A stretch of DNA of 64,000 nt from Oscillospiraceae bacterium (GTDB lineage Bacteria; Bacillota; Clostridia; UBA1212; UBA1255), in the NCBI GenBank assembly GCA_015069185.1, contig SVJB01000002.1, positions 109,089 to 173,088 on the forward strand, written 5' to 3'. Of this stretch, positions 41,841 through 52,665 are shown piece by piece. The translations under genes and the position numbers were made by a program. Below the pieces are notes generated by a model. The model worked only from the letters and a program-made list of their open reading frames with translations. It was not told where the DNA came from and ran no database searches. Each line of letters opens with the position of its first letter. Position 1 is the first letter of the stretch.

Positions 41841-43694
41841 TTAATTGATTGAGTTAAGATATTCAAGGATGCCGCACAGGTTTATGGCGCTTTCCCAAGG
41901 TCGGTAAGGACAAGAGTGCATGTTTGGCTTGCCATTTTGATAGTATTCTGTCCATACAGCTCCGGTGACTCTATCTTCCAGAAGAGCATCTAATATATCC
42001 CTATAATCAGCCAATGTGTCTGGGGCGGTAAATCTGGAAAGTGCATACAGAATAACACCATATTCATAACCAACCATATTATTGGGATTTGTTTGCCCGT
42101 AGCAGCTACTACGCACTTGCTGAACGGTACGTGTCAAAGCATTGCGGACTATTTCGTCAGACAGCAACCAGCAATTTGCAAATACTGACATCCAGATAGC
42201 ACAATCTACGCTGTAACGATTTAAGTCAACAGGAGCAGCTGCCTTTCCATAGCAAGCAGGACACAGGTAACCACCCTCAGGGGCACGGAGTAAATAAGTA
42301 ATATGTCGGCAATTGTGACATACACCGTGACGATAGTCAGGTGTATCCGTAATAGCAATACGATTAGGATTGTTGATGTAGAGTTGATTATCATCTGTAA
42401 AATTCTCTGCAAATGTTGCCTTGGCAGACAAAGCAACTGCGCGATGTTTCTCAATCTCTTCCTTGGGCATCAGTTCATATTTCTCACATACATTCATAAG
42501 TCGCGAAGCTGAGCCAATAAACAGCGCAGTAGCCTCCATAGAGCCGTGGTCAATACCGCCACGTGGGAAAATACCGCCGGCAATATATGTTTCATCACCG
42601 TTAAAAGGTATCATGCCGCGCACAAGCTGTTTTTCCTGTGCGTTTAGCAGAAATTGTGCGTAATCCATACGTTCACGCAGAAAATCAATGTCATTGGCAG
42701 CCTCTGCGTATTCAAGCAGTTCCAATAAATAGTAACCTGTTTGCTCTACATTATCATTCTCATGGCGATGAGAGCAAGGCATACCCATTCCGGACGCATT
42801 GGGCATAAAACCCTTTGCCCTATAAACATCAGCCATATAGGCAACCATATTACGAGCGTAATCATATAGTCCCAACGCAAGATAGCCACGGAACACGCCG
42901 TACATATCTCTGCCGTAAGCAAGATGATAGAACGCTCCTGCAATAGTACCGCCCTCAACTGAAGTCTGTGTTATGAGCGCTGCTGCAACAGCTTCCATCA
43001 GCTCCTCTCCGTCAGGGATATTAGCAAGCAGCTTACGATTAACATTCATTCTTGTGAAAATGCTTTGCCAATGGGCAATAAAATCATTCATAATCTCATC
43101 CAGGTCAGCCTCCAGCATTTTCTTGGATAATTCCATACAATTAGGAAAGCTATCAATCCCAAGCTTACCATAGCTGCCGCCGACAAACATCAGATGTGAA
43201 TCTCCGGCCGGAAAAGTAACATTGCCGTCTACTACCTCACAACCAGGTGAGAGCAGAAGCTGACAGAAAGTTTCTTTATCTGTCTTTGCTTTGGCAAACA
43301 CTCCGGTGCCTCCCGGCAGCTCATAGAGTCGACTTATCGCTTTGCCTTCATATATTGCATCAGTATTCATACTGTAAAAAGATGACGTGAGCGCAAATGT
43401 TATGGGCCTGGATAATTTGAATCGCCTGATAAAAACAGGGTACGACGGGTGTGTATAGTCTGTAATCTCACCTATAGTAGTACCATTATCTATAAGTCTT
43501 GTTATGTATCCTGCACTACCGCTGATACGATTATTCTGAGCCTGAATCATAGGCGTAACCATACTAAGTGTCATAACACTGGGAAGTGAATAACAAGGAG
43601 CAAAGAGTTGGACAATGTCGGCTCCGTTTCCCGCCATAGCAACTGAACCATTACCTACAAAGAATACGCCTTCAGTGGGAATAAGTTTATTCAT
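41841..43694 (-). CDS. Putative (alpha/alpha)6-type glycosidase-like protein with internal Cys4 motif
   Basis: GAFYHLAYGRDMYGVFRGYLALGLYDYARNMV and repeated helical hairpins; CHNC-x(15)-CPAC near the C-terminus. Confidence 0.55.
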   Translation of the reverse strand: MNKLIPTEGVFFVGNGSVAMAGNGADIVQLFAPCYSLPSVMTLSMVTPMIQAQNNRISGSAGYITRLIDNGTTIGEITDYTHPSYPVFIRRFKLSRPITFALTSSFYSMNTDAIYEGKAISRLYELPGGTGVFAKAKTDKETFCQLLLSPGCEVVDGNVTFPAGDSHLMFVGGSYGKLGIDSFPNCMELSKKMLEADLDEIMNDFIAHWQSIFTRMNVNRKLLANIPDGEELMEAVAAALITQTSVEGGTIAGAFYHLAYGRDMYGVFRGYLALGLYDYARNMVAYMADVYRAKGFMPNASGMGMPCSHRHENDNVEQTGYYLLELLEYAEAANDIDFLRERMDYAQFLLNAQEKQLVRGMIPFNGDETYIAGGIFPRGGIDHGSMEATALFIGSASRLMNVCEKYELMPKEEIEKHRAVALSAKATFAENFTDDNQLYINNPNRIAITDTPDYRHGVCHNCRHITYLLRAPEGGYLCPACYGKAAAPVDLNRYSVDCAIWMSVFANCWLLSDEIVRNALTRTVQQVRSSCYGQTNPNNMVGYEYGVILYALSRFTAPDTLADYRDILDALLEDRVTGAVWTEYYQNGKPNMHSCPYRPWESAINLCGILEYLNSIN

Positions 43695-43817
43695 AAAGAT
43701 AATCCTCCATTTCAATTTATTGCTTTATATCACAAGCCGGTGGATTTGTAAATACAATATAACTGAAAAATTATATTTCTTGCCCGGTACCCGACCTGCG
43801 TGATATAATCAGTTCCT

Positions 43818-45890
43818 ATGAAAACACCAATCACCTCTATACCCGGAATACAGAATGTAAGAGCAAAGCAACTGGAGGCTTTGGGAGTTTACTATGCTGA
43901 GGATTTGCTGACGTTATATCCCAGAGGATATGAATTCCGGAATAATGTAAAGAAAATTTGCGAGATTACACAAGAAGACGTAAAGAAGCAGGTTGCTGTT
44001 ACGCTAAAAGGCACCATTTCTGATGTTAGAAGCAAATATATCCGTTCTAACCTTACCGTAACAAACATGCGCCTTAGTGACGGAACCGGCTCTGTTACAA
44101 TTACATTGTTTAATCAGGCTTATAACGTAAAAAAGCTACATTCTAACCAGCAGATTGCCGTGTACGGCAACATAACCATCGGTTCCTACGGACTTGATAT
44201 TAATAACCCTGTTTTTACAATAAATCCCGACACTGATACGGATTTCTTTGAGATAAAGCCTATATACCCGCTGGCTTCAGGCCTGACGCAGAACTTCATG
44301 CGCAAAATCATTCGTAGCGCTTTTTCTAAAGTCAAGGCACCAACCGAAAATTTGCCGCGAGAAATACTTGAGAAACACAATTTCCCTGTGAAAAAAACAG
44401 CCGTTGTTAACATTCATTTTCCGAAATCATCTGAGGATATTGAAAAATCACGTAAGAGACTTGTGTATGAGGAGCTTTTCATAATTCAAATAATGCTGAT
44501 GTTGCTTAAATCTGACAAGAAGGCAATAGAGGGGGCTATTTCTTTCTGTGACAGCGACAATAAGATTATAGATGCATTTATAAACAGTCTGCCTTTTGAG
44601 CTGACAGACGGCCAAAAACAAGTATGGCAGGATATTGTAAAGGATATGGACACAAATAAATGCATGAACAGATTGGTGCTTGGTGATGTTGGCTCCGGTA
44701 AGACAGTTGTTGCGGTGCTGGCTATGCTCAAAGCTATTTTGTGCGGATATCAGGCAGTATTCATGGCTCCTACTGAAATACTGGCAAAACAACATTATAT
44801 TAATATATGCAAAATGTTGGAAAAAATTACCATGACTGATGGTGAGAAAATAAAGGTAACTCTGCTCACCGGCTCGCTGCCGCTTAAGGAAAAGAGGCAG
44901 GCTCTTGATGATATACGTACAGGCAGGTCGCAATGTGTGATTGGCACCCATGCACTTATACAAGCCGGAGTAACATTTAACAAACCCGGTATCGTTATAA
45001 CTGACGAACAGCATCGTTTCGGCGTAAAGCAACGTGAGATATTACAGCAACAAAATGCCGCCGGTGCTCCGGATGTACTTGTAATGTCCGCTACACCAAT
45101 ACCGCGCACATTAGCACTGGTGCTATATGGAGATCTTGATATTTCCATACTAAAGGGTAGACCAAGTGGCAGAAAACCGGTAAAAACATACGTAAGAGAT
45201 ACATCTGCAAGACAGAATATGTATAAATGGCTGGCTCAGCAGATAACAGAAAAAGGAGTGCAAGCATACATAGTTCATCCGCTTATAGAGCAAGGGGAGA
45301 GCGACATGCTTAGCGCAGAAGAGAATTTTAAGAAAATGACTACAAGTCCTGACAGTCCATTTAAAAAATATGGTGTGAATGCGGCATTGATTCATGGTAA
45401 GCTGTCTGCGCAGGACAAGGCTAAGGTAATGGAACGGTTTGTTGCAGGAGAGGTGTCTGTACTATTTTCAACAACCGTTATCGAGGTTGGCGTGGATGTG
45501 GCAAATGCTACAATTATGATAATAGAGAACGCAGAGCGCTTTGGCCTGGCTCAGCTACACCAGCTTCGGGGCAGAGTAGGCAGAGGCAGCGGTCAGTCTT
45601 ATTGCATTCTTGTAACCAAATCTCAGGATGCTCCACGTATGAAAATAATGGAAGAGTCTGTAGATGGCTTTGAAATATCAGAAAAAGATCTTGAACTCCG
45701 TGGCCCCGGAGATTTCTTTGGTACACAGCAACATGGTTTACCACCTTTTAGGATTGCCAGTCTGTACAGTGATACAGATATATTAAAAGAAGCGCAACAA
45801 GATGCGCTTCTCATAGAAAAAGATTCAATTAAATATGAAAATTATTTAGATTATATCAAGAGTATTATTCCTGAAAGAATATCTCTCTGA
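43818..45890 (+). CDS. recG: ATP-dependent DNA helicase RecG
   Basis: LVLGDVGSGKTVVA, VITDEQHRFGVKQRE, LHQLRGRVGRG. Confidence 0.97.
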   Translation: MKTPITSIPGIQNVRAKQLEALGVYYAEDLLTLYPRGYEFRNNVKKICEITQEDVKKQVAVTLKGTISDVRSKYIRSNLTVTNMRLSDGTGSVTITLFNQAYNVKKLHSNQQIAVYGNITIGSYGLDINNPVFTINPDTDTDFFEIKPIYPLASGLTQNFMRKIIRSAFSKVKAPTENLPREILEKHNFPVKKTAVVNIHFPKSSEDIEKSRKRLVYEELFIIQIMLMLLKSDKKAIEGAISFCDSDNKIIDAFINSLPFELTDGQKQVWQDIVKDMDTNKCMNRLVLGDVGSGKTVVAVLAMLKAILCGYQAVFMAPTEILAKQHYINICKMLEKITMTDGEKIKVTLLTGSLPLKEKRQALDDIRTGRSQCVIGTHALIQAGVTFNKPGIVITDEQHRFGVKQREILQQQNAAGAPDVLVMSATPIPRTLALVLYGDLDISILKGRPSGRKPVKTYVRDTSARQNMYKWLAQQITEKGVQAYIVHPLIEQGESDMLSAEENFKKMTTSPDSPFKKYGVNAALIHGKLSAQDKAKVMERFVAGEVSVLFSTTVIEVGVDVANATIMIIENAERFGLAQLHQLRGRVGRGSGQSYCILVTKSQDAPRMKIMEESVDGFEISEKDLELRGPGDFFGTQQHGLPPFRIASLYSDTDILKEAQQDALLIEKDSIKYENYLDYIKSIIPERISL

Positions 45891-46949
45891 TCATATGTTG
45901 CACTCTACACTTGAGTGAGTCTTTGCAGATTCAAACAAAGCATCTATGACTTTCATAACTCTCAGAGCTTCTTCCGGTTTTACTATAAGTTCGTTGTTAT
46001 TGTCTTCTATAACACTACATACATTGTTATAGAAATCTGACCACTGAGGATTAACCTGGGGTATTGGGATTTCCTCTGTCGTTTCACGCGGACGGGGAGC
46101 CATCGTGCGTGTAGGTCCTGCTTCTGTGTAGACAATCTCATTTGTCCACTCTAGCTCTTTGTTATCAAGTAAACGAACCATTTTGCCGTTACAGGACCAA
46201 TCATTTATAATCAGAGTGCCGTCTGTACACATAACATGCCATCTTGCCTGATTGATGAAGCAATTAGTGTCTACCTGTATCATAGCAGCTATACCATTTT
46301 CAAAATGAATATGAAGTCTGCAATTATCATCAACTTCATTTGAATAAACCTCAAAGAGCTCTGCGTATACCGATACAACAGGAGATTTTATCATCCACAT
46401 AATTTGGTCAAGCATATGTACACCCCAGTCAAGGAGCATGCCTCCGCCGTTACGCTTCACACCGCGCCAGCCGGAGAGGACTCGCTTGGATCCTTGTACA
46501 CGGCTCTCAATTACGTATGGAGTTCCGATTAGCTTGTTATCAACAACATTCTTAACTATAACAAAGTCCTTATCCCAACGTCTATTCTGATGTACTGTGA
46601 AAACTTTGCCTGTCTCACGGGCTACGGCAAGTATTTCTTCCAGTTCCTTTGCGTTTAGAGTAACAGGCTTCTCACAAACAACATTCTTGCCGCTTCTGAG
46701 TGCGCGAATAGAAAGATCTTTGTGATAATCATTAGGTGTGGCAACTAAAACGAGATCTGTCTGTGGGTCTGCAAGCAGAGCATCCAAAGATTCGTATGCA
46801 ATCAAACCATTAGCGCGTGCCAACGCCATTCTCTCTTCCTGAAGATCAAATACACCTACAACAGTCAGGCTGTCAATCTCATCCATTATTCTTCTGACAT
46901 GATATGAACCCATTCCGCCGTATCCGATAATAGCTATCTTATGTTTCAT
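45891..46949 (-). CDS. Gfo/Idh/MocA family oxidoreductase
   Basis: KIAIIGYGGMGSYHVRRI, GKNVVCEKPVTLNAKE. Confidence 0.93.
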   Translation of the reverse strand: MKHKIAIIGYGGMGSYHVRRIMDEIDSLTVVGVFDLQEERMALARANGLIAYESLDALLADPQTDLVLVATPNDYHKDLSIRALRSGKNVVCEKPVTLNAKELEEILAVARETGKVFTVHQNRRWDKDFVIVKNVVDNKLIGTPYVIESRVQGSKRVLSGWRGVKRNGGGMLLDWGVHMLDQIMWMIKSPVVSVYAELFEVYSNEVDDNCRLHIHFENGIAAMIQVDTNCFINQARWHVMCTDGTLIINDWSCNGKMVRLLDNKELEWTNEIVYTEAGPTRTMAPRPRETTEEIPIPQVNPQWSDFYNNVCSVIEDNNNELIVKPEEALRVMKVIDALFESAKTHSSVECNI

Positions 46950-46983
46950 AAAAACACCTCGAATTGGTTTTATAAATTATATC

Positions 46984-48078
46984 TTAAACGTTAAATCTAA
47001 ATAAAGTAACATCGCCGTCGTTCATGACGTATTCTTTTCCCTCAGAACGCACTAAACCTTTTTCACGTGCGGCATTGTATGAACCACATGCTACCAGGTC
47101 GTCGTACGCAACGATCTCTGCACGGATAAATCCTCTCTCAAAGTCGGAGTGAATCTTGCCGGCTGCACCGGGAGCTTTAGTGCCTTTCTTGATGGTCCAT
47201 GCACGTACTTCTTTGGGGCCTGCTGTGAGAAAACTGATAAGACCAAGCAGTGAATAGCTGGCTTTGATAAGCTGAGTGAGACCTGACTCCTGCACACCCA
47301 ACTCTGTCAGAAATTCTGTACGCTCTTCATCATCCATGTTGCTGATATCTTCTTCTAACTTGCTACACACAACGATAACACCTGCGTTCTCGCCTTTGGC
47401 AATGTCACACAGTTCCTTAACATATGGACAAGCATACGGATCTGCTACATCATCTTCACTGATATTGGCAGCATAAATAACAGGCTTGGTTGTTAATAAG
47501 AAAAGCGACTGAATATATTCCTGCTCCTCAGGAGTCAGATCCATAGAGCGGGCAGGCTTGAAGTTCTCAAGGTGTGCTTTAATTCTCTGGAGTAGTGCAA
47601 TCTCGGCAAGCAACTTCTTATCACCGTTCTTACTTGCTTTGCCAACTCTGTCTATACGACGATCAATCATTTCCATGTCTGAAAAGATAAGCTCGCAGTT
47701 TATTACTTCTGTATCACTTGTAGGAGATGTGGATCCATCTACTCTTATAATATCGTCGTTATCGAAGCAACGTACAACGTGAATTATGGCATCAACCTCA
47801 CGGATGTGAGATAGGAATTTATTACCAAGACCTTCTCCTTTACTGGCGCCCTTGACAAGACCTGCAATATCAAGAAATTCAATTGTTGCAGGGGTGTATT
47901 TCTCGGGTGAATACATATCAGACAAATAATCAAGTCTTGCATCAGGCACGCTTACGATACCTACATTAGGTTCAATTGTGCAGAAAGGATAATTTGCGCT
48001 TTGTGCACCTGCCTTGGTCAAAGCATTAAACAATGTACTCTTGCCAACGTTTGGCAAACCAATAATTCCAAGATTCAT
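46984..48078 (-). CDS. ychF: Redox-regulated ATPase YchF
   Basis: NLGIIGLPNVGKSTLFNALTKAGAQSANYPFCTIEPNVGIV. Confidence 0.97.
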   Translation of the reverse strand: MNLGIIGLPNVGKSTLFNALTKAGAQSANYPFCTIEPNVGIVSVPDARLDYLSDMYSPEKYTPATIEFLDIAGLVKGASKGEGLGNKFLSHIREVDAIIHVVRCFDNDDIIRVDGSTSPTSDTEVINCELIFSDMEMIDRRIDRVGKASKNGDKKLLAEIALLQRIKAHLENFKPARSMDLTPEEQEYIQSLFLLTTKPVIYAANISEDDVADPYACPYVKELCDIAKGENAGVIVVCSKLEEDISNMDDEERTEFLTELGVQESGLTQLIKASYSLLGLISFLTAGPKEVRAWTIKKGTKAPGAAGKIHSDFERGFIRAEIVAYDDLVACGSYNAAREKGLVRSEGKEYVMNDGDVTLFRFNV

Positions 48079-48243
48079 ATATCTACCATCTTTCCGTTTT
48101 ACATATTCTGTATTATGTGATATAATGCAAAAATAAATAGCCTATCGAGGGCTTTTATAAAACATATTGTACAAAAAGTCAAGTGTTTTATAGGCATAGT
48201 TCTCGTAATCTACAATATAACAATTTACAAGGAGCTGATTTAC

Positions 48244-48939
48244 TTGTCACAGTTTGTTAAACAAAAAATACTCGTAGTTGATGACGATGAGAACATCTGC
48301 GATCTTATTAGAATGTACTTTGAGAACGAAGGATTCAGTGTATTTATTTCTAATGATGGCATTACTGCAGTAGAGGATTTTAAGAATATATCACCAGATA
48401 TAGTTGTTCTTGATATTATGATGCCGGGCGCAGACGGTTGGCAGGTTTGTCGCGAGATCAGAAAGATCAGTCAGGCACCGGTTATTATGCTCTCTGCAAA
48501 GGGTGAGGTGTTTGATAAGGTACTTGCTCTTGAACTTGGTGCAGATGATTACATGGTCAAGCCTTTTGATTCAAAAGAGCTTGTCGCACGTGTTAAGGCT
48601 ATTTTGAGACGTACCGCAAAGAATGACGAGCAATCTCATGAGGAGGTTGTATTCCCGAATTTGCTTGTTAACAAGACCACGTATACTGTTAAGGTAAATG
48701 GCAATGAAGTTGCTATGCCTCCTAAGGAGTTAGAACTTCTTTTCTTCCTGTCATCAAATCCTAATAAAGTATACACAAGAGATCAATTGCTTGAATACAT
48801 TTGGGGCTATGACTTCTTTGGAGATTCCAGAACTGTTGACGTACATATCAAACGTCTCCGTGAGAAAATAGAAGATGGTATGCATAACTGGCAGATCAAA
48901 ACGGTTTGGGGAATAGGATATAAATTTGAAGTAAAATGA
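48244..48939 (+). CDS. OmpR-family response regulator (TTG start)
   Basis: ILVVDDDENICDLIRMYF, receiver plus winged helix; SD aaggagctg. Confidence 0.95.
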   Translation: MSQFVKQKILVVDDDENICDLIRMYFENEGFSVFISNDGITAVEDFKNISPDIVVLDIMMPGADGWQVCREIRKISQAPVIMLSAKGEVFDKVLALELGADDYMVKPFDSKELVARVKAILRRTAKNDEQSHEEVVFPNLLVNKTTYTVKVNGNEVAMPPKELELLFFLSSNPNKVYTRDQLLEYIWGYDFFGDSRTVDVHIKRLREKIEDGMHNWQIKTVWGIGYKFEVK

Positions 48940-50534
48940 AAACATCAATTTTCGGCAAATTTTCTGTGTTGTTCACTATTATCATAGTGCTTTCTTCTAT
49001 ATTGTCCTGTGTTTTGATGTACAACTTTGTAGAGAAATATGCCGTTGATTCACGCCGTGAAGATATTTATATTGCAATAGATGATCTTGAGGTCATGTTT
49101 ATTCAGTATATGGTGTCGTACAATAACGGAGTAACCGAATCGGGTGAATGGTCTTCGGACAGCGCTCGCGAAGATTGTGAGGATAAATTAAAGCGTTTTT
49201 CAGAACGTATACAATTCTATCATAAGCAGCTTGACGCAGATATATATGTCTCACAAGACGATGGCAAGCTGCTGTTTTCATACCCATATTTACCTAATGT
49301 AGATACATTAGTTGCAGCTGAATATCTGCCCAAAGATGTATATACAAAGCTCATTTCAGTAAATGAAGAGGGTGAAGTTGCGTACTATTTCGGTGAAAAG
49401 CAACAGTTTTTCACCGGTAATATGGAAGATGTAGTGGTTGATGAAAATGGCTTTTCTGAAAATATGGGAGATTTTTATGGCCTATACGCAAATAGAGAAG
49501 CTGAGTTTTTTACAGTATCGAAGATTCTGCATTTTACATACCCTGATACACAAAGTGCAGTGCAAGCCGGCAAAATAACATTTTGCTCTTCGTTGGATTA
49601 TGTAAATGAGGCGAGAAGTACAGTACTTAGGTATTTCATTATATCTACGATTATTGCAATCGCAGCAGAACTGATTGTTATTCTTACTGTAACGCGCAGA
49701 ATAACCCAGCCTATCCGTGAGGTAGAGCATCTCACAAAAGATTTGGCAAAAGGTAATTATAAGGGTAAAATAGAGAAGAGTTCTAATGACGAGATTGGCG
49801 GGCTGATTGATAGCTACAATAATCTGGCAATTGAGCTTGCTGCGTTAGAAAAGATGCGTAATGATTTTATTGCAGCAGTGTCCCATGAACTCAGAACTCC
49901 TATGACGACAATAAGGGGTTTTGTTGATGGAATGCTGGATGGTGTGATACCGCCGGAAAAACAAGAACACTATTTGACTGTTATCAAAGAAGAAATTATA
50001 CGTATGAATGCGCTTGTAAACGATTTGCTGGATATGGCAAGATTACAGAGCGGTGCAGTACAGCTTGATATACAGCATCACGATATTGTAAATATTATTC
50101 ATGGAATTGTGGCAAAATTAGAACCGATTATTACGGAAAAAGACATTAATATAGTGTATAATATCAATTATGATAAGTGTATTATTTTTGCTGATAAGCC
50201 ATCTATTGAGAGAGTTTTAATAAACTTGATACAGAATGCAGTAAAGTTTACACCATCCGGTGGTATAATTACATTGTCAATGAGGAAAAGCGGACAGTTG
50301 GTTTATGTAAGTGTAGAAGACAATGGCGTTGGCATAGCAGCAGAAGAATTACCATTTATCTTTGAGAGATTTTATAAAATTGATAAGTCCAGGGGTCTGG
50401 ATAAGAAAGGAACCGGCTTGGGCCTTGCGATTACAAAGAGCATTATTGATGCTCATGAGCAGACAATAAAAGTAACGAGTAAACTCGGTGAGGGAACAAA
50501 ATTTACGTTTACTTTACAAGGAAAGGATAGTTGA
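48936..50534 (+). CDS. Sensor histidine kinase (HAMP, HisKA, HATPase)
   Basis: SHELRTPMTTIRGFVDGM, VEDNGVGIAAEELPFIFERFY. Confidence 0.95.
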   Translation: MKTSIFGKFSVLFTIIIVLSSILSCVLMYNFVEKYAVDSRREDIYIAIDDLEVMFIQYMVSYNNGVTESGEWSSDSAREDCEDKLKRFSERIQFYHKQLDADIYVSQDDGKLLFSYPYLPNVDTLVAAEYLPKDVYTKLISVNEEGEVAYYFGEKQQFFTGNMEDVVVDENGFSENMGDFYGLYANREAEFFTVSKILHFTYPDTQSAVQAGKITFCSSLDYVNEARSTVLRYFIISTIIAIAAELIVILTVTRRITQPIREVEHLTKDLAKGNYKGKIEKSSNDEIGGLIDSYNNLAIELAALEKMRNDFIAAVSHELRTPMTTIRGFVDGMLDGVIPPEKQEHYLTVIKEEIIRMNALVNDLLDMARLQSGAVQLDIQHHDIVNIIHGIVAKLEPIITEKDINIVYNINYDKCIIFADKPSIERVLINLIQNAVKFTPSGGIITLSMRKSGQLVYVSVEDNGVGIAAEELPFIFERFYKIDKSRGLDKKGTGLGLAITKSIIDAHEQTIKVTSKLGEGTKFTFTLQGKDS

Positions 50535-50539
50535 TTTTT

Positions 50540-52009
50540 ATGTATGATGAGGAATTAAGAAATGATGTTAACAATGTGCCACAGGAAATTCCTGTAACAC
50601 AGTCAGAAACGATTCCTGTAATGCAGACAGGTGCTCCTGTTATAAGTGAGAAGACAGAGGCAGATTATGAAAATGAAATAAGCCGTCTGCAGGAAGAATA
50701 TAAACAGTACCAGAAAGCAAAGAGAGAAGCTTTAGAAAAGCAAAGAAAAGAAGAAGAGGCGAAGAAAGCTGCTGAAGAAAATAGTAAGAAACGTGGAGTA
50801 GGCGTAGGCATTTCTATTTTGATATCATGCGCGGCTTCTACAATAATCTTTGTTTTGATTTTTGGATTTCTTGCATTCTTCCCTTCAAAGGAAGATAGTG
50901 TTTTAGCGCAGTTCTTTGGCGGAGAAACAATAATCCACCAAAATAGTACTATTATCGGTAACACAGGGGACTCTAACGATATCGGAGGTACTACTGTTAA
51001 TCCCGGCGATAATGTAACAATAACAGTAGAGTCTGATTCGGTAGCTGCTGCTGTATATGCAAAGGCTTCTAACTCCGTGGTAGGTATTCAGGTGACTCAG
51101 ATATCAGGCGGTGCATGGAATCAAACAGAGTCAATTGTTTCACAGGGATCAGGTATAATATATAGCTCAGACGGAATAATTGTTACAAACTATCATGTTG
51201 TATCAAACGCGATAAATACTAAAACAGGCAAATTAAGTTCCTCTTATAAGATTTATGCGTTCTTTGATAAGAAACTCACTCAATACACAACCTCAGTAAC
51301 ACTTATCGGTTATGATGTTTCAAGTGATATTGCAGTACTTAAGTTTAATATAACAGGACTTACTCCGCTGGAGTTTGCTGATTCTGATAAGGTGACAATA
51401 GGTGAGCATGCAGTTGCTATCGGTTGTCCCGGTGGACTTGACTTCATGAATTCAGTTAGTGAGGGTATTATAAGTGGTACAGACAGAGCCTTGGCAACCA
51501 GTACAGATGTGGTATATGATTTATTGCAAACAACTGCTGCTATCAATCCGGGTAACAGTGGTGGAGCGCTGCTTAACAACGAAGGTAAATTGCTTGGCAT
51601 TTGTGTTATGAAAATTGCTGATGAGAGTTACGAGGGTATGGGCTTTGCTATCAGTTCAAACACAGTTAAGCGAATTGTTGAATCTATTCGTAAATATGGA
51701 TTTTATAACAAACCAGTGCTGGGTGTTACTGTAGATACTACCTACAACATGAGTATGGCACAGGCAAATGGATGGCCACTTGGTGCGGCTGTTACTGAAG
51801 TAGCAGAGGATTCATGCGCAGACAAGGCAGGCATTAAGAAGAATGACATTATTACAGCTATCAATGGTGTGAAGGTTGAGACATTTATTGATCTTCGTTC
51901 AGAACTTCTAAAATATTCACCGGGCGATAAAATAACGATTGAACTGTTCAGAACCGGAAGCGAAAGTAAAAAAGTTGTTACAGTGACACTTGATGCGGCT
52001 AATAGTTAA
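50540..52009 (+). CDS. HtrA/DegP-like membrane-anchored serine protease with PDZ
   Basis: VTNYHVVS, SSDIAVLK, NPGNSGGALL triad; C-terminal PDZ. Confidence 0.94.
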   Translation: MYDEELRNDVNNVPQEIPVTQSETIPVMQTGAPVISEKTEADYENEISRLQEEYKQYQKAKREALEKQRKEEEAKKAAEENSKKRGVGVGISILISCAASTIIFVLIFGFLAFFPSKEDSVLAQFFGGETIIHQNSTIIGNTGDSNDIGGTTVNPGDNVTITVESDSVAAAVYAKASNSVVGIQVTQISGGAWNQTESIVSQGSGIIYSSDGIIVTNYHVVSNAINTKTGKLSSSYKIYAFFDKKLTQYTTSVTLIGYDVSSDIAVLKFNITGLTPLEFADSDKVTIGEHAVAIGCPGGLDFMNSVSEGIISGTDRALATSTDVVYDLLQTTAAINPGNSGGALLNNEGKLLGICVMKIADESYEGMGFAISSNTVKRIVESIRKYGFYNKPVLGVTVDTTYNMSMAQANGWPLGAAVTEVAEDSCADKAGIKKNDIITAINGVKVETFIDLRSELLKYSPGDKITIELFRTGSESKKVVTVTLDAANS

Positions 52010-52665
52010 TGAAGAATTATACAGATAACAAACAAAGACTCCTGCAACTGATTCAAAGGTTGCAGGAGCTATATCCTGAAGCAAATTGCACTTTGGAGTT
52101 CAAAAATATTTTTGAACTCCTTATCTGTACCCAATTATCAGCACAAAGTACAGATGCTCGTGTAAATCTTGTGACTCCGGCACTATTTGATCGCTTCCCT
52201 GATCCGCAAAGCTTTGCAGAGGCTGATGTCACTGAGATTGAACAATTAATTGCTTCGGTAGGTATTTATAAGAATAAAGCCAGGAATATTAAGAACTGCG
52301 CTATAATGCTTTGTGAGAAATATAACGGACAAGTACCTGATACTATGGAGGATTTAGTAGAGCTACCCGGAACCGGACGTAAAACTGCAAATCTTGTATT
52401 AGGTGAAGCATTTGGACAGCCTGCTTACATAGTTGATACTCATACCGGCAGATTGTGTAGGCGTATAGGCCTTACAGATAATGAGGATCCTGTTAAGATC
52501 GAGAAAGATTTGCGCCGATTGTTACCTCCCGAGGAAGATACAGGCGGACTAAGCCTGGGATTATGTCATCGCCTGGTTCATCACGGAAGAGTATGCTGCA
52601 AAGCACGTAATCCTGAATGTGATAGTTGTGGCATTCGTGATTTATGTGATACATACAATAATTAA
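52009..52665 (+). CDS. nth: Endonuclease III
   Basis: LICTQLSAQSTDARVN, ELPGTGRKTANLVLGEAFG, Cys4 Fe-S loop. Confidence 0.96.
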   Translation: MKNYTDNKQRLLQLIQRLQELYPEANCTLEFKNIFELLICTQLSAQSTDARVNLVTPALFDRFPDPQSFAEADVTEIEQLIASVGIYKNKARNIKNCAIMLCEKYNGQVPDTMEDLVELPGTGRKTANLVLGEAFGQPAYIVDTHTGRLCRRIGLTDNEDPVKIEKDLRRLLPPEEDTGGLSLGLCHRLVHHGRVCCKARNPECDSCGIRDLCDTYNN

